A stretch of DNA of 64,000 nucleotides, from the NCBI GenBank assembly GCA_037968815.1, contig JBBKWF010000001.1, forward strand, positions 3,979-67,978. The letters are read 5' to 3'. The position numbers were made by a program, and so were the translations under genes. Numbering within the stretch: the stretch's first letter is position 1; each line of letters begins with the position of its first letter. The notes under the pieces were generated by a model that saw only the letters and a program-made list of their open reading frames with translations, searched no databases and was not told where the DNA came from. The DNA comes from Pseudopedobacter sp037968815 (lineage in GTDB: Bacteria > Bacteroidota > Bacteroidia > Sphingobacteriales > Sphingobacteriaceae). Shown here piece after piece: positions 59,039 to 64,000 of this stretch.

Positions 59039-61261
59039 TTGGAAAACTCACAACTTACCACACTCGATACCGCTAAAGAATTAGGTTTAAGACCAGAAGA
59101 ATTCGATAAAATTAAAGAAATTTTAGGGCGTACGCCTAATTTTACAGAACTATCTATCTTTTCTGTGATGTGGAGCGAACATTGCTCTTACAAAAACTCC
59201 ATCACTTGGTTAAAGAAATTACCTAAAGATGGTCCTCGAATGCTTGCAAAAGCCGGAGAAGAAAACGCAGGAATGGTTGATTTAGGCGACGGTATTGCTT
59301 GTGTATTTAAAATTGAATCACACAACCACCCTTCAGCTTTAGAACCTTACCAAGGTGCAGCTACAGGAGTAGGAGGGATTAACCGTGATATTTTTACCAT
59401 GGGTGCTCGTCCAATTGCGCAATTAAATTCATTACGTTTCGGTGATCCAAATCACCCAAAAACACAATGGTTAATTAAAGGTGTAGTAAAAGGAATTGGC
59501 GATTACGGAAACGCTTTCGGTATACCAACCGTAGGTGGCGAGGTTTTCTTCGACGAATGTTACCACGTAAATCCATTAGTTAATGCAATGTCGGCAGGTA
59601 TTGTAAAAGTTGGTGAAACAGCTTCTGCAACATCATACGGAGTTGGAAACCCAGTTTATATTGTAGGTTCTGCAACTGGTAAAGACGGAATTAACGGAGC
59701 ATCCTTCGCCTCCAAAGATATTTCAGACGATTCAGTAAATGATTTACCAGCTGTTCAAGTAGGTGATCCTTTCCAAGAAAAACTATTATTAGAAGCTTCT
59801 TTAGAGGTTATTCAAACGGGTGCTGTTATTGGCATGCAGGATATGGGCGCAGCCGGTATCATCTGTTCTAACTCAGAAATGAGTGCAAAAGGTGAACACG
59901 GAATGCGTATCGACTTAAATAAGGTTCCAACACGTCAAGATAATATGTTGCCTTTCGAGATTTTATTGTCAGAGTCTCAGGAGCGTATGTTAATTGTAGT
60001 TGAAAAAGGTAAAGAAGCTTTAGTTGAGGCTGTTTTTGATAAATGGGATTTAAACTGCGCTATTATTGGTGAAGTTACCGATACCAAACGTTTAGAGTAT
60101 TTCATGGATGGTAAATTGGTTGCCGATGTACCAGCTGATGATTTAGTTTTAGGCGGTGGTGCTCCAGTTTATGAAAGAGAATATAAAGAGCCAGCTTATT
60201 TCCAAGAGTTCAAAAAATTCAAAATCGAAGATGTTAAACAACCAGCTGACTTAAAAGAAGTTGCTCAACATTTAACATCTCATCCAAATATTGGGTCCAA
60301 AAGATGGGTGACAACTCAGTACGACTCTATGGTGGGTACTGCTAATATGATTACTAACCGCCCAAGTGATGCTGCTGTGGTGTCGGTAAAAGATACCGAC
60401 AAAGCTATTGTTCTAACGGTTGACTGTAACTCTCGTTATGTAAATGCAGACCCAGAAACGGGTTGTGCTATTGCTGTTGCTGAGGCCGCAAGAAACATAA
60501 CTTGTGCTGGTGGCGAACCAGTGGCAATTACCAATTGCTTAAATTTTGGAAATCCTTATGTTCCGGAAGTTTACTGGCAGTTTGTAGGTGCAGTTAAAGG
60601 AATGAGTGCTGCTTGTACCAAATTTGAAACTCCGGTTACAGGTGGAAACGTTTCTTTTTACAATCAATCATCAGACGAAGGTCCCGTTTTCCCAACTCCA
60701 ACTATCGGTATGTTAGGTGTTATGGACGATGTCAATAATATGATGACTTTAGACTTCAAGAAAGATGGTGATTTAATTTACCTTATCGGCGAAAGTCAAA
60801 ATGATATAGCTTCGTCTCAATACTTGGCGTCTTATCATAAAATAACTAAATCTCCAGCACCATTTTTTGATTTGGAGAAAGAGTACGAGATGCATCAAGT
60901 AATTAAATCGCTAATTAAAAACAAGCTGGTTCAGTCAGTGCATGATGTAGCTGATGGAGGACTTTATATTACTTTGTTAGAAAGTGCAATGCCTAATGGT
61001 TTAGGTTTTGATATCGAGACTGATATTGAAATCAGAAAAGATGCTTTCCTGTTTGGTGAAGCACAAGGTAGAGTAGTAGTATCTGTTTCTCTTGAACAAG
61101 AAGAAGCTTTTATAGAACTAATGGCTACTGTAGATACAGACTTTACGCTTTTAGGAAATGTTAATAATGGCGATTTAATAATTGATGAAGAAGTTTTTGC
61201 TAACGTTAAGGATGCTAAAAACACTTTTGATAATGTATTACACAATATTTTAGGCGAATAG
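59039..61261 (+). CDS. purL: Phosphoribosylformylglycinamidine synthase subunit PurL
   Basis: The 740-residue product is the small-type PurL, which needs PurQ and PurS. It converts FGAR and glutamine to FGAM in purine synthesis. Motifs include IFSVMWSEHCSYKNS at the start, VFKIESHNHPSALEPYQGAATGVGGI with its ATP-binding glycine loop, and FGDPNHPKTQWL. Later segments are TGGNVSFYNQSSDEGPVFPTPTIGMLG and VHDVADGGLYITLLES. The start is a TTG at 59039; no better upstream or nearby ATG exists. A clear terminator follows. Confidence 0.96.
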   Translation: MENSQLTTLDTAKELGLRPEEFDKIKEILGRTPNFTELSIFSVMWSEHCSYKNSITWLKKLPKDGPRMLAKAGEENAGMVDLGDGIACVFKIESHNHPSALEPYQGAATGVGGINRDIFTMGARPIAQLNSLRFGDPNHPKTQWLIKGVVKGIGDYGNAFGIPTVGGEVFFDECYHVNPLVNAMSAGIVKVGETASATSYGVGNPVYIVGSATGKDGINGASFASKDISDDSVNDLPAVQVGDPFQEKLLLEASLEVIQTGAVIGMQDMGAAGIICSNSEMSAKGEHGMRIDLNKVPTRQDNMLPFEILLSESQERMLIVVEKGKEALVEAVFDKWDLNCAIIGEVTDTKRLEYFMDGKLVADVPADDLVLGGGAPVYEREYKEPAYFQEFKKFKIEDVKQPADLKEVAQHLTSHPNIGSKRWVTTQYDSMVGTANMITNRPSDAAVVSVKDTDKAIVLTVDCNSRYVNADPETGCAIAVAEAARNITCAGGEPVAITNCLNFGNPYVPEVYWQFVGAVKGMSAACTKFETPVTGGNVSFYNQSSDEGPVFPTPTIGMLGVMDDVNNMMTLDFKKDGDLIYLIGESQNDIASSQYLASYHKITKSPAPFFDLEKEYEMHQVIKSLIKNKLVQSVHDVADGGLYITLLESAMPNGLGFDIETDIEIRKDAFLFGEAQGRVVVSVSLEQEEAFIELMATVDTDFTLLGNVNNGDLIIDEEVFANVKDAKNTFDNVLHNILGE

Positions 61262-61287
61262 TCTAAGATTTAATTTAATTAGGAAAG

Positions 61288-61328
61288 CAGGACTAACTCT
61301 TTATAAGAGTAATAGTCCTGTTTTTTTT
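61288..61328 (+). terminator. Terminator of purL
   Basis: CAGGACTA (61288-61295) pairs with TAGTCCTG (61313-61320). An inner CTCTT/AAGAG stem extends it, and nine T residues follow. Confidence 0.92.
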
Positions 61329-61418
61329 ATTTGAGCGCTCACATATCAACCCAGTCTATATTCTTTGCTCTTTTCCTCTTTGATCTTATAGCCACTATGT
61401 TTGCCTTTAAATCCCAAT

Positions 61419-61748
61419 CTAGCTAACCTTTACTCCATTTTCTACTGTTTTATCTGTAGTGAGTAAGTTCACAGCATTGTTTTCTCCTACGGCGCCTAAA
61501 ATCAAGCATTCGCTCATGAAGTTTGCAATTTGTTTAGGCTCAAAATTTACTACGGCAATTACTTGCTTGCCAACTAGTTCTGTAACAGTGTAAATCACTG
61601 TTAACTGTGCAGATGTTTTCTTAACCCCCAAGTCACCAAAATCTACCCATACTTTATAGGCAGGCTTTTTTACCTCTTTAAAAACCTCAGCTTTAATGAT
61701 TGTACCTGTTCTAATATCTAGTTTTTCAAAAGCTTCAAAAATATTCAT
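61419..61748 (-). CDS. csaA: tRNA-binding domain protein, CsaA-like
   Basis: The 109-residue product, from the ATG at 61748, is a stand-alone tRNA-binding OB-fold protein of the CsaA type. Characteristic segments are FEKLDIRTGTIIKAEVFKEVKKPAYKVWVDFGDLGVKKTSAQLT, and QVIAVVNFEPKQIANFMSECLILGAV. CsaA is a tRNA-binding protein with chaperone activity in Bacillus. A longer reading to 61772 adds eight hydrophobic residues that look untranslated. It is divergent from the DUF2147 gene, whose chosen start lies 56 bases away. Confidence 0.92.
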   Translation of the reverse strand: MNIFEAFEKLDIRTGTIIKAEVFKEVKKPAYKVWVDFGDLGVKKTSAQLTVIYTVTELVGKQVIAVVNFEPKQIANFMSECLILGAVGENNAVNLLTTDKTVENGVKVS

Positions 61749-61804
61749 AATCAAAAGTAATAAATTTAGCAAGATAATTGCTTTCTTTAGATAAATCTAT
61801 CAAT

Positions 61805-62260
61805 ATGCTGTCATCCTATAGGACTTTACTTTTTTGTTTAGTGTTAGCAATGCCTATGCAGGCAATGTGTTTTCAGGGTCAAAATGATATTTTAGGGAAG
61901 TGGGTTTCTACTAAAAAAAATGTAATTATAGAAGTTTATAAAATCAGCAATCAGTACCAGGCTAAGGTATTGTGGTTTAATGATAGCGACGATTTAAGTA
62001 GACCAATGCGTTTTAGATTGGATATTCAGAATCCTAATAAGAATTTAAGGAATCAGTTGATTTTAGGAATGGATGTGTTAGAAGGACTTATTTATAATCC
62101 AGAAAAGCATAGATGGGAGAAAGGGAAAATCTACGATCCAAGTAGTGGACGGCATTGGAGTTCTTTGGTTTACTTTAACAATAAAAAAGAAATGGAAGTT
62201 AAAGGCTACTGGAAGTTTGAGTTTTTATGCCAGACTTTAGCATTTGTAAAGTATAAATAA
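61805..62260 (+). CDS. DUF2147 domain protein, exported
   Basis: The product, 151 residues from the ATG at 61805, has a signal peptide (about 1-25). The DUF2147 domain follows: ILGKWVSTKKNVIIEVYKISNQYQAKVLWFND, then GLIYNPEKHRWEKGKIYDPSSGRHWSSLVYF and VKGYWKFEFLCQTLAFVKYK. The family is a periplasmic lipocalin-like beta-barrel of unknown function. An in-frame TTG at 61778 gives a longer N-terminus without a clean signal peptide and was rejected. Confidence 0.9.
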   Translation: MLSSYRTLLFCLVLAMPMQAMCFQGQNDILGKWVSTKKNVIIEVYKISNQYQAKVLWFNDSDDLSRPMRFRLDIQNPNKNLRNQLILGMDVLEGLIYNPEKHRWEKGKIYDPSSGRHWSSLVYFNNKKEMEVKGYWKFEFLCQTLAFVKYK

Positions 62261-62362
62261 TCTAACTGGAGACTCTGTATAAGAAAACTATCTTTTTCAA
62301 AAGACAGACATCACTGAATTTTACTGTTTAAGTATTTGGAGTCCATTTTTCCATAAACCAAA

Positions 62363-62393
62363 AAAGCCTGAAATCTTTACGATTTCAGGCTTT
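62363..62393. terminator. Hairpin terminator after the DUF2147 gene
   Basis: The arms AAAGCCTGAAATC (62363-62375) and GATTTCAGGCTTT (62381-62393) form a perfect 13-bp stem. It is flanked by A on the left and a short T-rich stretch on the right. Confidence 0.88.
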
Positions 62394-62977
62394 CTAATTT
62401 GATGCGGAGAGTGGGGGGTTAAAATTTTAAATATAATTTGTTTAAAACAAGAATTTAATAGGTTTTCTTTAAGCTGACTCTCGTTACACGCTATTTTTTT
62501 TATTGGGTTGCAAATATTTAAATATATCAAAAAATACAGTCCTATATCATAGGGTTCTGTCAGGTATGTTAATTACATAAGTTCGATTAGTAAAGATGAG
62601 TTTGAGAATGATTTGGGCGTTTTAATACACTATTAACTATATCTTTTTGGGTATAAAAAGCCAAAAGAATATCACTCCCATCCTTAATGTACCTAAAGTG
62701 AGTAAACATTCGTTCACTAACGAATTAATCAGTTAAGTTAATAATCTTTTTATCATAGCAATACCTTTGTTAGCATAATTACAAGTAGTAATCAATATTA
62801 ACTATTAGTTATTTAAATTATTATTTAAATATAATAATTTAAATAAATTTTAAATTGTAACAAAAATCACAAATATTCGAATAATCTAATAGCAAAAAAA
62901 GAAAAATATTTTATTTGTAGATAAAAAACCTACTTTGCTCAAGTCTTAGATAATATCAACGATTAAACTTTTTATAC
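62394..62977. other. AT-rich spacer with a diverged dispersed repeat
   Basis: About 580 bases without a credible gene. The segment 62610-62705 shares the landmarks GGGCGTTTTAA, ATCTTTTTG and CTAAA-TGAG with 30708-30820 and is a diverged copy of that repeat. The part from 62790 to 62870 is nearly pure A and T and probably carries the promoter region of the collagen-like gene. Confidence 0.6.
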
Positions 62978-64000
62978 ATGAAAAAATCCTACCTACTTTA
63001 TATAGTCTTTCTCTTGCTTTCCATTAATGATCTTTATGCGCAAAATGACATAAATGGGTTCCAGTATCAAGCTGTTTTAAGAAAAGCTGATGGGAAAGAA
63101 TTAGAAAACCAAAAAATTAATCTAAAATTCACTGTATTAAGTGGATCTTCAAATGGGGTAGAGGTTTACTCAGAAACTCAAAAGGCTACTACAAATCAAT
63201 TTGGATTGTTTAATCATATTATCGGGAGAGGATCTCCGATTAGCTCGATAAAGTTAACAGATGTTGACTTTTCTGTGTCGAACTATTTCTTAAAAGTCGA
63301 ACTAGATTTAAACGGGGGGAATAATTTTCAAGCATTTGGCAGTTCAGAGTTACTGGCTGTACCTTTTGCATTGTATGCAAAATCAAGCGGAAGTGGAAAT
63401 TCTCAAGTCGGGGGTAATGTAGGGCAAACTGGCAATAAAGGACCGGTAGGAGATAAGGGCCCGGCAGGACCTGTAGGTTTAATTGGAGCTACTGGAGCAA
63501 AGGGTCCAATTGGAGATAAAGGGCCTCAGGGTGATACTGGTTTAAAAGGTGATAAGGGTGACGCCGGAAAAGACGGCTTGGACGGGAAAGAAGGGGCGCA
63601 AGGAATTCAAGGCTTTAAGGGAGATATGGGGAACACTGGACTCACAGGACTAAGTGGAGAAGCTGGTTTACAAGGTCTTCAAGGCTTTAAGGGAGATATG
63701 GGGAACACTGGACTCACAGGACTAAGTGGAGAAGCTGGTTTACAAGGGCTTCAAGGCTTTAAGGGAGATATGGGAAACACTGGACTAAGTGGAGAAGCTG
63801 GATTGGCTGGTCCAAAAGGATCGAAAGGTGAAACAGGAACTACAGGTTTAGCAGGAACAAACGGAATAGACGGAATTGCTGGTCCAAAAGGATCGACAGG
63901 TGAAATAGGTTTAACTGGCTTAACAGGAGCAAACGGAATAGATGGAACTGCTGGTCCGAAAGGATTAACCGGTGAAACAGGAACTACAGGTTTATCTGGA
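62978..64000 (+). CDS. Collagen-like exported protein, truncated by the window end
   Basis: The frame is open from the ATG at 62978 to the last base, giving 341 codons with no stop. A signal peptide ends near DLYAQ (residue 22). A conserved Bacteroidota N-terminal domain follows (about 23-137: FQYQAVLRKADGKELENQKINLKFTVLSG, SETQKATTNQFGLFNHIIG, LLAVPFALYAKSS). From about residue 147 it becomes an uninterrupted G-x-y collagen-like repeat (GNKGPVGDKGPAGPVGLIGATG). A 72-base unit (24 residues) is repeated nearly exactly at 63611, 63683 and 63755. It is probably a surface or secreted fibre; the C-terminal domain is unseen. Confidence 0.92.
   Translation, partial: MKKSYLLYIVFLLLSINDLYAQNDINGFQYQAVLRKADGKELENQKINLKFTVLSGSSNGVEVYSETQKATTNQFGLFNHIIGRGSPISSIKLTDVDFSVSNYFLKVELDLNGGNNFQAFGSSELLAVPFALYAKSSGSGNSQVGGNVGQTGNKGPVGDKGPAGPVGLIGATGAKGPIGDKGPQGDTGLKGDKGDAGKDGLDGKEGAQGIQGFKGDMGNTGLTGLSGEAGLQGLQGFKGDMGNTGLTGLSGEAGLQGLQGFKGDMGNTGLSGEAGLAGPKGSKGETGTTGLAGTNGIDGIAGPKGSTGEIGLTGLTGANGIDGTAGPKGLTGETGTTGLSG

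Noticed and set aside
60964..61245. A 93-codon minus-strand frame inside purL
   Set aside because: It is antisense to conserved PurL sequence and lacks any supporting start context or family match.

Overview
The window is AT-rich chromosomal DNA from a member of the Bacteroidota, most likely family Sphingobacteriaceae and close to Pedobacter. The evidence is the -7 promoter pattern TAnnTTTG, a type IX secretion sortase-like protein of the PorU2 kind, glutamine synthetase III, L-lysine 6-transaminase, several ECF sigma factor/membrane regulator pairs, TonB-family and beta-barrel proteins, and the usual small lipoproteins with an early lipobox cysteine. There is no phage, plasmid or complete insertion sequence. 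The genus is inferred from gene content only.

Layout. 1-9 kb: stress and housekeeping genes. These are a pterin dehydratase, a large-subunit catalase with an ankyrin gene behind it, an ECF sigma factor with a membrane partner, a decayed dicarboxylate symporter, an acetyltransferase, a uracil-DNA glycosylase-like protein, a DsbA-like/NmrA-like gene pair and a CDGSH iron-sulfur protein. 9-19 kb: lysine 6-transaminase, a D-cysteine desulfhydrase/ACC deaminase homologue, an outer-membrane protein, an RluD-type pseudouridine synthase, an aminotransferase IV, Fmt, a NamZ-type muramidase and a lipoprotein-release permease. 19-23 kb: mazG, a lipoprotein, an ECF sigma factor and a membrane-spanning beta-barrel protein resembling the dual membrane-spanning anti-sigma factors of Bacteroides. 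23-26 kb: an accessory patch with an orphan PD-(D/E)XK nuclease, the tail of a REP-associated transposase, an unknown protein and three REP-like hairpins. 26-35 kb: acyltransferase, universal stress protein, an NtrC-type regulator, the RNase P RNA, a cytochrome c/SCO pair and a UvrD/PcrA helicase. 34.7-38.4 kb: a TPR sensor that carries a histidine-kinase dimerisation helix but no ATPase domain, divergent from three near-identical tandem genes for 50-residue lipopeptides, then an M20 peptidase. 38-44 kb: nitrogen assimilation (glutamine synthetase III, AmtB, a porin) and a TonB-family protein. 44.6-59 kb: a surface-glycan locus with a PorU2-like protease coupled to an asparagine synthase. 59-64 kb: PurL, a CsaA-like protein, a DUF2147 protein and the start of a collagen-like exported protein that runs off the window.

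The intergenic DNA is unusually rich in dispersed hairpin repeats. Several families occur two or three times, and one shows compensatory base changes in a stem. The most interesting candidate for an undescribed system is the triplicated lipopeptide array at 36.4-36.9 kb facing the TPR/DHp sensor. It resembles a peptide-receptor signalling module, but only by analogy. No computation or database search was possible, so family assignments rest on motifs read directly from the sequence.
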